A model generated the notes under the pieces. That model was given only the letters and a program-made list of their open reading frames with translations. It was not told where the DNA came from and ran no database searches. Positions 1 through 9,393 of a DNA stretch of 64,000 nucleotides are shown in pieces; position 1 is the first letter of the stretch, and each line of letters begins with the position of its first letter. The DNA lies in NCBI RefSeq assembly GCF_014635025.1, contig NZ_BMCE01000001.1:1054001-1118000 (forward strand). The letters are read 5' to 3'. Both the position numbers and the translations under genes were made by a program. The stretch is from Fictibacillus barbaricus (GTDB lineage Bacteria > Bacillota > Bacilli > Bacillales > Fictibacillaceae).

Positions 1-2
1 AT

Positions 3-1406
3 ATTCATAAATTAGCTTCTGGTGCAGATCAGTTACATGGTGGATTGGTCACCTTAAAAAGTGGTTCTTCTCAAATTTTAGATGGATTAGAAAAAGCTGA
101 AGCAGGAAGCGAGGAACTAAAAACGGGGGTTTCAGAGCGATTGGTACCAGGAAGCAGAAAAGTAGCGGATGGTACAGGCCGTTTAAAAGATGGATCTTCT
201 AAACTAGCAGCTGGAGCAGATCGGTTAGTTGCCGGACTGGAAGAATATAAGAAAGCCAATCCGACTGTGAATATTGGACCTTATTATCAACAAATCCTAG
301 ATGGAGCCAAAGAAATATCAAGTGGTTTAAATAATCTATCAGCCAAGTCAGTTGCTTTGAACGAAGGAGCAGTTTCAGTAGCGGATGGAATCGCTTATAA
401 TTTAGCGCCAGGAACAGTTGAACTAAATGAAGGGCTTAATCAACTGTTAGCAGGTCAAAGCAAGCTTGATCAAGGAGCTGTAAAACTTGAAGCTGGGGCA
501 AAGCAGATAGCAGATGGAAATGCCGCTGTTGATAAAGGATGGAATGAACTAATATTAGGTGTTACAAAATTAGATTCTGGTGCAGCAAAGATCTCAGATG
601 GAAACAGCAAGGTAGATGAGGGATGGAGAAAACTATCTCAAGGAGCAACGAAGTTAAATGATGGGGCAGGGAAATTGAATGAAGGAAGTGAAAAACTAAC
701 TTCTGGTCTAAAGTCAGGTGCAGAGAAAACAGGGAAATTGAACACAGAGAACGATAATATTAACATGTTCTCGTCACCTGTCAAACTTAAAAGTAAAACG
801 GTCAATGAATATGAATACTACCGCGATTCAACTGCTCCATACGTTATAACACTCGGGTTGTTTGTAGGAATCTTAATTATGTCACTCTTTATTAATTTTA
901 AAAGACCACACTTTATTTCAGGTTTCAATTGGTTTTTAGTAAAATTTATCCATTTAGCAGCACTTTCTATTGTTCAAGCAATCCTCCTGCTTATCACTGT
1001 TCTTTTTGTATTAAAAGTGAACGTTAGTAATCCGGGTGGTTTGATTTTATTATCACTGATTGTAAGCGTTGCCTTTGCGGCGATTGTCTTATTCTTAGCA
1101 GCCCTCGGTGGAAACATAGGCCGATTTATCGCATTAGGATTGGTCATCATGCAACTATCGATAACGGGAGCAAATCTCCCGATTGAAATGCTGCCGGAAA
1201 ATTTAAGAACGATAAGTGAATATATGCCATTTACGTATTCTATCGCAGGGTTTAAGTCCGTAATCACGCTAAATGATTTCGGGACAGCTGTTTACAACAT
1301 GACAATTTTGCTTACATTCTTTATTGTTTTTTCACTATTAGCTTTTCTTGTATTTAACTTTAAGGGGAATAGGGTTCAAGATCAACCCAGTGAAATTACA
1401 GCTTAA
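3..1406 (+). CDS. YhgE/Pip-type membrane protein, 5' end cut by window
   Basis: The reading frame is open from the first bases of the window, so the N-terminus lies outside. The visible ~468 residues begin with a long run of imperfect heptad-like repeats of the form G-A-x-x-L-x-D-G, typical of the extracytoplasmic part of YhgE/Pip proteins. About six hydrophobic segments follow in the C-terminal ~200 residues, resembling an ABC-2-type permease domain. Family members are linked to phage infection and type VII secretion; that is family knowledge, not visible here. A strong hairpin terminator follows directly. The family call is secure, the function open. Confidence 0.82.
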   Translation: MHKLASGADQLHGGLVTLKSGSSQILDGLEKAEAGSEELKTGVSERLVPGSRKVADGTGRLKDGSSKLAAGADRLVAGLEEYKKANPTVNIGPYYQQILDGAKEISSGLNNLSAKSVALNEGAVSVADGIAYNLAPGTVELNEGLNQLLAGQSKLDQGAVKLEAGAKQIADGNAAVDKGWNELILGVTKLDSGAAKISDGNSKVDEGWRKLSQGATKLNDGAGKLNEGSEKLTSGLKSGAEKTGKLNTENDNINMFSSPVKLKSKTVNEYEYYRDSTAPYVITLGLFVGILIMSLFINFKRPHFISGFNWFLVKFIHLAALSIVQAILLLITVLFVLKVNVSNPGGLILLSLIVSVAFAAIVLFLAALGGNIGRFIALGLVIMQLSITGANLPIEMLPENLRTISEYMPFTYSIAGFKSVITLNDFGTAVYNMTILLTFFIVFSLLAFLVFNFKGNRVQDQPSEITA

Positions 1407-1418
1407 TAAAAAAACGAA

Positions 1419-1454
1419 ACTGCTCTAAAAGAATATTTTAGAGCAGTCTTTTTT
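1419..1454. terminator. bidirectional intrinsic terminator
   Basis: A perfect 12-base inverted repeat (1419-1430 with 1436-1447, loop of 5) is flanked by an A-run on the left and a T-run on the right. It sits between two convergent genes and can serve both. Confidence 0.85.
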
Positions 1455-2724
1455 ATGCACTAATCGTATGTGAAGAGTCTGCCTTTGGCTCTGGAACGAA
1501 CAGAAGGATGGTCATACCAATGATAAATAAGATGACAAGGCTAAATACTGCACTTGCTGAGTTGCCGGTAACTTGAGCCGTAACAGCAATAAGCAATGGT
1601 CCCATAATGGAAGCGAATTTGCCGAAAATGTTGTAGAACCCAAAGAATTCATTGGAGTTTTTTTTCGGTACCAATTTTGCAAAATAAGCACGGCTTAATG
1701 CCTGAATCCCTCCTTGGGATGTAGCAACAAGCATAGCAAGGATCCAAAAGTCTAACGTTGTTTTTAAAAAATACGCATAAATGCAAACTACAATATAAAC
1801 AGCTATTCCAACATAAAGCATCGTTTTACCTGTAAACTTTTCTGCTAGCCTTCCATACAAAATCGCAAAAGGCGCTGCAACCACTTGTGTGACAAAAAGG
1901 ATGATCAACAGGCTGGTAGAGCTGATCCCTAGATCAGATCCGTAAGCTGTAGACATTGTTATAATGGTTCCGACTCCATCAATATAGAAGAAATAAGCTA
2001 ATAAAAATAAAAACAAAGGACGGTATTTTTTTATTTCTTTTAAGGTGTTTCCTAACCGTTTAAAGCTGTTCATGATTGGTTGGGGTTCACGTTCGATACC
2101 GTATTTCTGATATACATTTTTCAGAAGAGGAATCGTAAAAATACCCCACCATATCGCGGTTATTACAAAAGCAATCTTACTTGCGATCGTTGTAGAGATT
2201 GGAAGGACTTCATTTTGAGATAATACGATAATAGCAATGCTAATTAAAAATGGAATCGTACTTCCGATATAGCCTAACCCGAAGCCTCTTGCTGATACTC
2301 TATTCATTCTTTCCTCAGACGTAACATCTGTAATAAAAGCATCGTAAAAAACATTGGATCCGCTAGAGCCTATAGCTGTTAACGTATAAAAAACTAATAA
2401 GAGCAGCCATTGATCACTTGGAATAAATGCTAGTGAAGCGGTAGAAACAAGGCCAAGTACAAAAAAGAAGGTGAAAAATCGTTTCTTCAGCCCTTTATAA
2501 TCAGCAATTGTCCCTAAAACAGGACTTAGCATCGCTAATATAGAGGTTGCAATGGCAATCGTATAACCTAAGTAGGCTGTTGAATCAGCTGGGCTAACTC
2601 CTGCTCTAGTAGCGGAAGCCTTAAAAAATAGAGGAAAGACAGCAGTTGAAATAATAATGGAATATGCAGAATTTGCCCAATCATAATACATCCAGCTATT
2701 CTCTTCTTTCGTAAACCGTTTCAT
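1453..2724 (-). CDS. MFS transporter, UMF1/Atg22-like (YxiO-type)
   Basis: 423 residues with about twelve hydrophobic segments. The N-terminal 'SWMYYDWANSAYS' motif is the hallmark of the UMF1/Atg22-like branch of the major facilitator superfamily, which includes B. subtilis YxiO. The substrate is unknown; the family is often suggested to export amino acids or other small metabolites. An AAAGGA ribosome site precedes the ATG. The gene lies 26 bases downstream of the phosphodiesterase gene on the same strand, so the two are probably co-transcribed and end at the shared terminator. Confidence 0.82.
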   Translation of the reverse strand: MKRFTKEENSWMYYDWANSAYSIIISTAVFPLFFKASATRAGVSPADSTAYLGYTIAIATSILAMLSPVLGTIADYKGLKKRFFTFFFVLGLVSTASLAFIPSDQWLLLLVFYTLTAIGSSGSNVFYDAFITDVTSEERMNRVSARGFGLGYIGSTIPFLISIAIIVLSQNEVLPISTTIASKIAFVITAIWWGIFTIPLLKNVYQKYGIEREPQPIMNSFKRLGNTLKEIKKYRPLFLFLLAYFFYIDGVGTIITMSTAYGSDLGISSTSLLIILFVTQVVAAPFAILYGRLAEKFTGKTMLYVGIAVYIVVCIYAYFLKTTLDFWILAMLVATSQGGIQALSRAYFAKLVPKKNSNEFFGFYNIFGKFASIMGPLLIAVTAQVTGNSASAVFSLVILFIIGMTILLFVPEPKADSSHTISA

Positions 2725-2750
2725 TGGTTTTGGTCCTTTCTATTGCAATT

Positions 2751-4067
2751 TTAAGATGGACTAAGAGAAAAGAACTCTTCGATCACCTTACCGTCTGTGT
2801 GTCCTAGTGAAAGACCTAATAATCTAGCAAATGTAGGTCCTTCGTCGATTAAATGCATGGAGGGAACAACTGTATGCTGCCGAATCCCTTTACCAGCTAA
2901 CATAAGAAGAGTGGTATAGTCTTCTTTTTCAGGAGAATAGCCATGACATGCATGTGTATACCTTTTTGCTCTAACATCCTTTTCAGTAATATGATGAATA
3001 ACGCTTCCATCTATATCTTCATTAAAATAAAAGCCATGTCTCGCCTCTACCATAAAGGAACAATTTTCATCAGCCCCCATTGCTGTTGCTTCTTCTTGAT
3101 TGAAGATTTTTTCAACACCATTGGCTTCATCGACTAATAGATTCTCCAAAAGCTCATTTACGACCTCCTTTGTTTGTTTATCCGATGGATCTTTTAAGTA
3201 AATATATGCGGAGCCATCACAACTTTTGCAAAAGGCTCTCCAATTTTTTAACCTTTTCTTCATATCGACTTCTATTAGCTGGTATTTCTTAAATAAGACA
3301 TTAAGTTTAATAGCTTTTGATTCATCTAGTGCACTATGGTCTCCTAAGATCGCAATGGTTGTATCATCATAAATCCCAGCTTCTTTTACGGCCTGAACAA
3401 TTCTGCCAAGGCGTTTATCATGCCGCTTAACAGCTTCCTTTGCTTCTTCGGAAGAAAATCCATGGTAGTGTCTCTGTGAATCAAGGTCAACAAAATGTAT
3501 GAGTAAAAGATGAGGTTTCTTAGATTTTATAGTATGTACAGTGGATTCTAATACGAAATCATCGAGTTCAGGTTGGCTTAAACCATTACGGAAGTGTCCA
3601 AATCGACGATTCATGTCTAATTGATACAGAATGCTTCCATTTGTTAGAGAAACAGGAATTTGATGATGCCACTTACGGTTTGCAAATATTTCAGGCATAT
3701 TGTAATCAATGTCTGCTCCAGCAGTAACGGGCCATAATAAAGCAGCCGTTTTCATCCCTGCTTTTTTAGCTTCATCATATAAGGTTGTTCCATTTACATG
3801 TTTCCTGTGCCAATACCAGTCCGGAGAAGTTCTTCCCGGCTGAAGAAAAGTATTGTTCACAATGCCATGATTTTTAGGGTAGTTTCCTGTCACGATTGTT
3901 GTGTGGCATGGGTATGTAACAGAAGGATAGATTGTTTGCACATATCTGCAATAAGCCCCATTTTGTATGAAATCATTGAAATGGGGAAGCTGCTCCAGCA
4001 TTGGAAAATCGAGGGAAGATAGACAGTCAAATGATATAACGATTAAATGGTTGGTTAGACGAGACAT
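2751..4067 (-). CDS. alkaline-phosphatase-superfamily phosphodiesterase/nucleotide pyrophosphatase
   Basis: 438 residues without a signal peptide, so probably cytoplasmic. The N-terminal 'VISFDCLSS' supplies a metal-binding Asp. 'YPSVTYPCHTTIVTGNYPKNHGI' carries the nucleophilic Thr/Ser region and the P-x-x-HG pattern of type I phosphodiesterase/nucleotide pyrophosphatases (PF01663). 'HFVDLDSQRHYHG' and 'LGDHSALD' supply further metal ligands, and 'ACHGYSPE' the last His. A GGAGGAATTGT ribosome site fixes the start. The substrate is unknown. It is one of two PF01663-like enzymes in the window; the other is at 7.6 kb. Confidence 0.85.
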   Translation of the reverse strand: MSRLTNHLIVISFDCLSSLDFPMLEQLPHFNDFIQNGAYCRYVQTIYPSVTYPCHTTIVTGNYPKNHGIVNNTFLQPGRTSPDWYWHRKHVNGTTLYDEAKKAGMKTAALLWPVTAGADIDYNMPEIFANRKWHHQIPVSLTNGSILYQLDMNRRFGHFRNGLSQPELDDFVLESTVHTIKSKKPHLLLIHFVDLDSQRHYHGFSSEEAKEAVKRHDKRLGRIVQAVKEAGIYDDTTIAILGDHSALDESKAIKLNVLFKKYQLIEVDMKKRLKNWRAFCKSCDGSAYIYLKDPSDKQTKEVVNELLENLLVDEANGVEKIFNQEEATAMGADENCSFMVEARHGFYFNEDIDGSVIHHITEKDVRAKRYTHACHGYSPEKEDYTTLLMLAGKGIRQHTVVPSMHLIDEGPTFARLLGLSLGHTDGKVIEEFFSLSPS

Positions 4068-4202
4068 ACAATTCCTCCAAGATAAGATAATCTTCCACTA
4101 TGGTAAATAATAACATAAGAAAATCCCGCACATGTAAAGGCTGTATGTTGTTTATCAAAAATAAATATTTCTCCTTTCCAAAGCTTGGAAGGTGTGTTAT
4201 GA

Positions 4203-4646
4203 ATGAATTATCTCATTTTAGTGGGTGATGATGTGATAAAATGGTGGCTTGGTGTTATATGTATGTTTTTCATAGCCTTAGGGGTGATAGGGTACTTATA
4301 CACGATGGACTATGCCTCTGAAAAAGCAATGGAAGAAATCACGAAAGAGTTAACGGCAAACGAAGAAGAAATTAATAAACTACTTGAAGATCCAGAGATA
4401 CGAAAGTACATCGAAACAGGTGAAACACCTAAGAAGAAATTACCGTTTACTTCAAAAAACGAGGCAGTAAAACTTATCTCCGAAAGATATACGATCAATG
4501 AACTAGCTAACATAAGAGAAAAGGTAAGTAAAGGATTAAACGAGCAAGAGAAGCTTGTCGTATATGAAAAATTACTTGAAAAAGTAACAGATGATGAGCT
4601 CGTTGCTTTAAAGGTAGTAGCATTAAAGGAAATAAAGAAGAAATAA
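4203..4646 (+). CDS. small membrane-anchored protein, unknown function
   Basis: 147 residues: a membrane segment (about residues 14-34) followed by a highly charged, Glu/Lys-rich and predicted helical domain of about 110 residues. The start is supported by GGAAGGTG eight bases upstream; an overlapping out-of-frame ATG four bases earlier is less well placed. No family is recognised. It stands alone and converges on the next gene through a shared terminator. It is probably a single-pass protein with its soluble domain on one face of the membrane, orientation not determined. Confidence 0.7.
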   Translation: MNYLILVGDDVIKWWLGVICMFFIALGVIGYLYTMDYASEKAMEEITKELTANEEEINKLLEDPEIRKYIETGETPKKKLPFTSKNEAVKLISERYTINELANIREKVSKGLNEQEKLVVYEKLLEKVTDDELVALKVVALKEIKKK

Positions 4647-4675
4647 AAAAGCCCAGATTTAATAGGGCTTTTTCT
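4645..4675. terminator. bidirectional intrinsic terminator
   Basis: AAAAAGCCC (4646-4654) pairs with GGGCTTTTT (4665-4673) across a 10-base loop between two convergent genes. Confidence 0.8.
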
Positions 4676-4679
4676 TTCA

Positions 4680-5357
4680 TTAGAAAGATAATCGGATTCG
4701 TCCATCTACTTTTGAAATGAGATAGCTTTCGTATTCTCCAATTTTAACATTTGCTTCTTTTCCTGTTTCAACAACACTCTTAATTTGTTCTTTTATATAA
4801 GGGTGCATGTCATAAAGAATCTCAACGTTCTCAACAGAAACAGATCTAGAACCAGTACTAAACATCATGATCACTTGATTAGAAGTATTGTCAAACATAG
4901 CAAAGCAATCGCTGTATTCAATAGCATATAACGTTGCATCATGTTTCTTTGCAATATTTACTAGATCGATTAGATTTTCTTCTGCTCTACTCATTAAATT
5001 AACATATTTATCCCCGTCAATTACTTTTATATCTGGCATCTCATTTTGTGTTTGAGTGGTTACTTTTTTTGTTTCACTCTCAGTCTGGGTTTGCTGATCA
5101 GGTGTCTTAACTGTTTCCGTTTTCTTTTGAGGTTCCTGCTTGGCAGGATGAGTTTCGCTATTCAAACTATCTACTTTAACTGTTTCTTTTGTCTTTAAAG
5201 ATTGATTTGGGGGATTAACAGATACCAACTTACTATTAACAATAACTTTTTGGTTAGTTGCATTGACCTTGCTTTCAATTTCACTATAGTTTAATACTCC
5301 AATGATCAATAGTATTGCAGTTGCAAAGATAATCGCACGACTACTCTTCTTCTTCAA
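4680..5357 (-). CDS. membrane-anchored extracytoplasmic protein, unknown function
   Basis: About 225 residues. An N-terminal basic stretch plus hydrophobic segment acts as a membrane anchor or uncleaved signal. A ~75-residue linker rich in Lys, Thr, Gln and Glu follows, then a compact ~110-residue C-terminal domain. The linker suggests the domain is held away from the membrane, outside the cell. An ATG lies six codons upstream (5375), but the strong GAGGGGG falls inside those codons and is ideally spaced for the TTG at 5357, which I chose. No family is recognised. Confidence 0.62.
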   Translation of the reverse strand: MKKKSSRAIIFATAILLIIGVLNYSEIESKVNATNQKVIVNSKLVSVNPPNQSLKTKETVKVDSLNSETHPAKQEPQKKTETVKTPDQQTQTESETKKVTTQTQNEMPDIKVIDGDKYVNLMSRAEENLIDLVNIAKKHDATLYAIEYSDCFAMFDNTSNQVIMMFSTGSRSVSVENVEILYDMHPYIKEQIKSVVETGKEANVKIGEYESYLISKVDGRIRLSF

Positions 5358-5736
5358 TTTTATTATCCCCCTCATTAACTTCTTGTTACTTATTAGACGA
5401 GGTTATATTCTAAATGGTTTCAAAATTATTACAAAAATATTTCATGATTATTACAAATTAATTCATGAGAAAAATCTGATAAAAAATGTACTTTATATGA
5501 AGTTAAAAAATTAGCAGCTTGCTCTGAATGAAAGAAGCGAAAAAGAGCTATAGGGCTGCAATTTCATTTTTGATAAAAGTACATGTGTCTAAAAAGAAGC
5601 TGAAAAAAGGAACAATGATCCCCGCTGTATCCGAAAATTAGGCAAGACCCATGTATATTTGTAAGGGTTCTTTTTTGTTGAAGTATGAACCTCCTTTTTT
5701 TGTTGCAAACTAAGAACAGATGAAGGAGGGCTTTAT

Positions 5737-6186
5737 ATGGAACAAGTAAAAGTCATTATCATGAAACTTATTGTATGTTTAATTGCTTTTTGGATAGGAT
5801 TAGATCTGTTATTTGATGCTACGTTAAGTGATATTGTTTCTTTCGCTGTCACAACCACAGTTATTACGTATATTATTGCGGACCGCATCCTGCTGCCGCG
5901 TATAGGTAAGAGAAACACTTTGATGGCAGAATTTATTTTGGCGTACGTAGTGGTTTGGATATTTGGATCAATTCTCTTAGATGGATACCTTCAAATTGCT
6001 TGGGGAAGTGTAATTGCAGCAGGGATTATTACAGCATCAGAAGTTTTTGTTCATCAATATTTACTTAAACATATTTCAGCAAAGAATTCAGAGAGAAAAC
6101 AACATAGAAGATTTAGACCAGGCCTTAGATACGCGACAGAGTTCGCAGAAGAACAAGATCCTAGAGGGAAAAATAAAAAAGATTAA
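5737..6186 (+). CDS. YndM-like (DUF2512) four-helix membrane protein
   Basis: 149 residues with four hydrophobic segments in the first ~110 positions and a basic, hydrophilic C-terminal tail ending in 'RGKNKKD'. Length, topology and the 'DRILLPRIGKRNT' loop match the DUF2512/YndM family of spore-formers, whose function is unknown. A GAAGGAGGG ribosome site is placed well. The gene is monocistronic, with a terminator right after it. Confidence 0.75.
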   Translation: MEQVKVIIMKLIVCLIAFWIGLDLLFDATLSDIVSFAVTTTVITYIIADRILLPRIGKRNTLMAEFILAYVVVWIFGSILLDGYLQIAWGSVIAAGIITASEVFVHQYLLKHISAKNSERKQHRRFRPGLRYATEFAEEQDPRGKNKKD

Positions 6187-6212
6187 TGAGAGCATCATTT
6201 ATTCGAAAAAAC

Positions 6213-6241
6213 AAACCAGCCAATGCGGCTGGTTTTTTTAT
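6213..6241 (+). terminator. intrinsic terminator after the YndM-like gene
   Basis: AACCAGCC (6214-6221) pairs with GGCTGGTT (6227-6234), loop of five, followed by seven T. Confidence 0.88.
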
Positions 6242-6373
6242 TTGCGCCTTCCCTAGTACACCTCATTATATTATTGATACTCATAACCATCATTCTTTTT
6301 TGATACACCTTAAGCAACCGACACAAAATTAATGAAAAGTGTATTTATTACCGAGTTTTGCTAACGGAGCTGA

Positions 6374-6427
6374 TTTACAAAATCTTAACGTTGGATTAAT
6401 GTGGGGTTAATATTGTCTGATTATGAT
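6374..6427 (+). promoter_or_regulatory. PHO box (four PhoP hexamers) and -10 element
   Basis: Four hexamers lie at exact 11-base period: TTTACA (6374-6379), TTAACG (6385-6390), TTAATG (6396-6401) and TTAATA (6407-6412). Each is within one change of the Bacillus PhoP consensus TT(A/T/C)A(C/T)A, and all spacers are five bases. A TATGAT -10 candidate (6422-6427) starts ten bases later, which is the geometry of PhoP-activated promoters. The first gene of the ABC operon starts 60 bases downstream. PhoP control is inferred from the pattern. Confidence 0.72.
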
Positions 6428-6486
6428 TAAACCGTAACAAACAGCAATAAACATTAAAAATTCCACATTAAATGGAGGCACTTTTT

Positions 6487-7599
6487 ATGAATAACACATT
6501 CAAGAAGAAATGTTACAAGTCTATTCAAGCTGTGATGTTAGGAGTGAGTGTACTAGGATTAGCAGCTTGTGGAGCTGCTCAAGAGGAGGCTGCTCCTATT
6601 GTTAAGGATCCAAGTTCGTTAACCCTGAAAGAAATTGAAACAAAGGCAAAAGAAGAGGGAAGCGTTAATAGTGTCGGTATGCCTGATTCATGGGCTAACT
6701 GGGGAGAAACGTGGAATGAAGTGACAAAAAAATATACATTGGAACACAAAGATACAGATTTATCCAGTGCCGAAGAGATTGCCAAAATGGAATCTGAAGG
6801 AGAGAATGCAACAGCTGATATCGGGGATGTAGGAATTTCCTTTGGACCAATCGCTGAACAAAAAGAATTAACGATGCCATATAAAACTTCCTATTGGGAC
6901 GAGGTACCTGATTGGGCAAAAGATGACAACGGAGATTGGGTTGTTGGCTACCAAGGAACAATTGCATTCTTTACTAATAAAGAATTAGTGGATAACCCGC
7001 CAAAGTCTTGGGATGACATATTAAAAGGAGATTACAAAGTGACTGTTGGAGATGTTCAGCGCGGCACACAGAACCAAATGGCCGTTCTTGCTGCGGCTAT
7101 CGCTTCTGGCGGTGATGAAACAAATCTCCAACCAGGAATTGACTATTTTGCTAAGCTTGCCAAACAAGGACGCCTTAGCTTAACTGATGCCAAGCCGGCC
7201 AACATTGAAAAAGGGGAAGTGGAAGTTGCCCTTGTTTGGGATTTCAATGCCCTTGGTTACGCTGACCAAATCAACCGAGATCAATTTGATGTCACCATTC
7301 CAAGTGAAGGTTCAGTCGTGAGCGGGTACGCAACTATTATTAACAAATATGCAAAGCATCCGCATGCAGCGATGGCAACTAGAGAATATATCTTAAGCGA
7401 TGAAGGACAAATTAACTTAGCTAAAGGATTTGCCCGTCCGATTCGCGATGTAGAGCTTCCGAGAGAAGTAGCTGAAAAAATGGTTCCAGAAGAACAATAC
7501 AAAAATGCAAAACCAATTGAAGACTACAAAGCTTGGGAAGAAACGGCTAAAAATTTACCGCAGATTTGGCAAGAAGAGGTGTTAGTCCATGTCAAATAA
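6487..7599 (+). CDS. ABC transporter substrate-binding lipoprotein (organophosphate-type, inferred)
   Basis: 370 residues. The signal peptide ends in a lipobox 'VLGLAAC' with the lipidated Cys at position 28. The rest matches the iron/thiamine/2-aminoethylphosphonate/spermidine class of extracellular solute-binding proteins ('GYQGTIAFFTNKELV', 'PPKSWDDILKGDYK', 'VALVWDFNALGYA'). GGAGG at 6474-6478 decides for this ATG; the longer frame from 6472 would start inside the ribosome site. It is the first gene of a PHO-box operon that contains a phosphodiesterase, so the ligand is probably a phosphorus compound. The exact ligand is not known. Confidence 0.85.
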   Translation: MNNTFKKKCYKSIQAVMLGVSVLGLAACGAAQEEAAPIVKDPSSLTLKEIETKAKEEGSVNSVGMPDSWANWGETWNEVTKKYTLEHKDTDLSSAEEIAKMESEGENATADIGDVGISFGPIAEQKELTMPYKTSYWDEVPDWAKDDNGDWVVGYQGTIAFFTNKELVDNPPKSWDDILKGDYKVTVGDVQRGTQNQMAVLAAAIASGGDETNLQPGIDYFAKLAKQGRLSLTDAKPANIEKGEVEVALVWDFNALGYADQINRDQFDVTIPSEGSVVSGYATIINKYAKHPHAAMATREYILSDEGQINLAKGFARPIRDVELPREVAEKMVPEEQYKNAKPIEDYKAWEETAKNLPQIWQEEVLVHVK

Positions 7600-8422
7600 A
7601 GTAATAACAATTGTTGTTGATGGTATGAGATATGATAAAGGATGTGAAGCTCTCGGATATATTCAACATCTAGTTGAAACCAATCAGGCAGCACTTTACA
7701 AAGTAAAGTCTGAACTCCCAAGTCTCTCCCGTCCTTTATATGAAGTGCTGTTAACGGGTACACCGGCATCAGTGAACGGAATAACGTCCAATCAAGCCGT
7801 ACGCTTATCTACTGAGAAAAGTCTCTTTCATCTTACGAAAGAAAACGGCTTAAGAAACGGGACGGTATCGTATTACTGGATAAGTGAACTTTATAATCGC
7901 GCGCCATTCCATTTTATTGAAGATCGTGAGCAAGAGGATGAATCTAACCCGATTCAATATGGGAAATTTTATTGGGACGATGACTATCCAGACAGTCATG
8001 TGTTAATGGATGCAGAAGCCTTGCGCAGAAAATATGACCCGCACTTTTTATATATCCATCCGCTCGGTGTGGATGTAAAAGGAGAAATTTTCGGATCAGA
8101 ATCGAAAGAATATCGTGAACAAATCTTAAAAATGGGAAGCTTGTTGGCACAGCTTTTGCCAATTTGGATCAAAGAAGGTTACCACATTTTGATTACATCA
8201 GATCATGGCATGAGTGAATATGGCAACCATGGCGGCATAACTGATGGTGAGCGTGATGTACCGCTCTTTATCATTAGTCCAAAAGTTGAGCCTGGCGTTT
8301 ACAGTGAAGTGATTCCGCAATTAGCTTTTGCACCGCTCGTTTGTGAACTTTTAAATATTGAGCCTTCCAATAAGATGATTTCATATCAATTGCCGGGCCT
8401 AAAAGGGAAAATCACCATTTAA
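7589..8422 (+). CDS. alkaline-phosphatase-family phosphodiesterase inside the ABC operon
   Basis: 277 residues, no signal peptide, hence cytoplasmic. It has the metal-binding Asp of 'VVDGMR', the nucleophile region 'LPSLSRPLYEVLLTGTP' (Ser or Thr), and 'SDHGMSEYGNHGG' with Asp and two His ligands, as in nucleotide pyrophosphatase/phosphodiesterases and phosphonoacetate hydrolases. It is shorter than typical NPP enzymes. It overlaps the substrate-binding gene by 11 bases, implying translational coupling. The likely role is to hydrolyse the imported phosphodiester or phosphonate after uptake; this is inferred from context. Confidence 0.83.
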   Translation: MSNKVITIVVDGMRYDKGCEALGYIQHLVETNQAALYKVKSELPSLSRPLYEVLLTGTPASVNGITSNQAVRLSTEKSLFHLTKENGLRNGTVSYYWISELYNRAPFHFIEDREQEDESNPIQYGKFYWDDDYPDSHVLMDAEALRRKYDPHFLYIHPLGVDVKGEIFGSESKEYREQILKMGSLLAQLLPIWIKEGYHILITSDHGMSEYGNHGGITDGERDVPLFIISPKVEPGVYSEVIPQLAFAPLVCELLNIEPSNKMISYQLPGLKGKITI

Positions 8423-8454
8423 AAGGGATAACCTATTCAATATTTAAATGAAGA

Positions 8455-9393
8455 ATGAAGGTTGACTGGAATTGGTTTAACGAACGTACTGTTAAACCAA
8501 TTCCCAAATTGTTAGAGAACACAGAGGAGCGAGAAGTCTTGCGAAAAATAAAAAAACAAAAAATTTACTTATTAGCTCTTTTACTGCCATTTATTACGTT
8601 TGTGATTGGATTTGAAATAGGACCATTGGTGGCGATGATTAAAAATAGTTTTTATGCAGACGATGGAATTCAAGTTACGATCAATCAATATATCACCATA
8701 TTTAAAAGTAAATTTTACTTACAAGCCATTCAAAACAGCCTTGTTATCTCCTTATTTTCTGCTGTAACTTCTGTGATTATAGCAGTCATTGCAGCTTATT
8801 CGCTTACAAAGTTCTCACAAAAAATACAAAATCGTTTACTGATGATTACTAATATGACGTCGAACTTTGAGGGGATTCCCCTTTCATTTTCATATATTAT
8901 TTTACTTGGAAACAATGGGCTGTTTACGTTGCTTTTTTCTAAGATTGGTTGGGATGTGTTTGCAGATTTTAATTTATATTCATGGACAGGCCTCATCCTT
9001 GTTTATATTTATTTTCAAATTCCGCTTGCTGTTATGCTCATCTACCCGTCTTATCAAGGAATTAAGAAACAATGGAAAGAAGCCTCTTCATTATTAGGAG
9101 GATCAACTTCATCATTTTGGCTTCACATTGGGATTCCGGTTCTTTTACCGAGTATTGTAGGGACTTTCAGTATTTTGTTTGCTAATGCGATGGGAGCTTA
9201 CGCTACAGCCTATGCATTGGTCGGCAGCAACTATAACTTGTTGTCCTTGCAAATTGCCTCTCTAGTTGCTAGTGACGTTGCGTTAAAACCGCAGCTGGGT
9301 AGTGCGATGGGAGTTCTGCTAGCAGCGACCATGATAGGGGCGATGTGGTTCAATGAACGAATGATGCGTCGCATTAGGAGGGATCTTCGATGA
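8455..9393 (+). CDS. ABC transporter permease, first subunit
   Basis: Up to 312 residues with six hydrophobic segments and the EAA-loop region ('QWKEASSLLGGSTSSFWLHIGIPVLLP') characteristic of PotB/ThiP-type permeases. The annotated ATG has no good ribosome site. A TTG at 8539 (Leu29) follows GAGGAGC and would give 284 residues, closer to the family norm, so the start is uncertain. Its last four bases overlap the next permease gene (ATGA). Confidence 0.85.
   Translation: MKVDWNWFNERTVKPIPKLLENTEEREVLRKIKKQKIYLLALLLPFITFVIGFEIGPLVAMIKNSFYADDGIQVTINQYITIFKSKFYLQAIQNSLVISLFSAVTSVIIAVIAAYSLTKFSQKIQNRLLMITNMTSNFEGIPLSFSYIILLGNNGLFTLLFSKIGWDVFADFNLYSWTGLILVYIYFQIPLAVMLIYPSYQGIKKQWKEASSLLGGSTSSFWLHIGIPVLLPSIVGTFSILFANAMGAYATAYALVGSNYNLLSLQIASLVASDVALKPQLGSAMGVLLAATMIGAMWFNERMMRRIRRDLR

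Noticed and set aside
4068-4200. PHO box before the first phosphodiesterase gene
   Set aside because: Only one TTTACA-like hexamer on the minus strand; no second copy at 11-base spacing.
5302-5514. 70-codon plus-strand frame
   Set aside because: It overlaps the N-terminal coding region of a minus-strand gene, has no ribosome site and its composition is that of AT-rich noncoding DNA.
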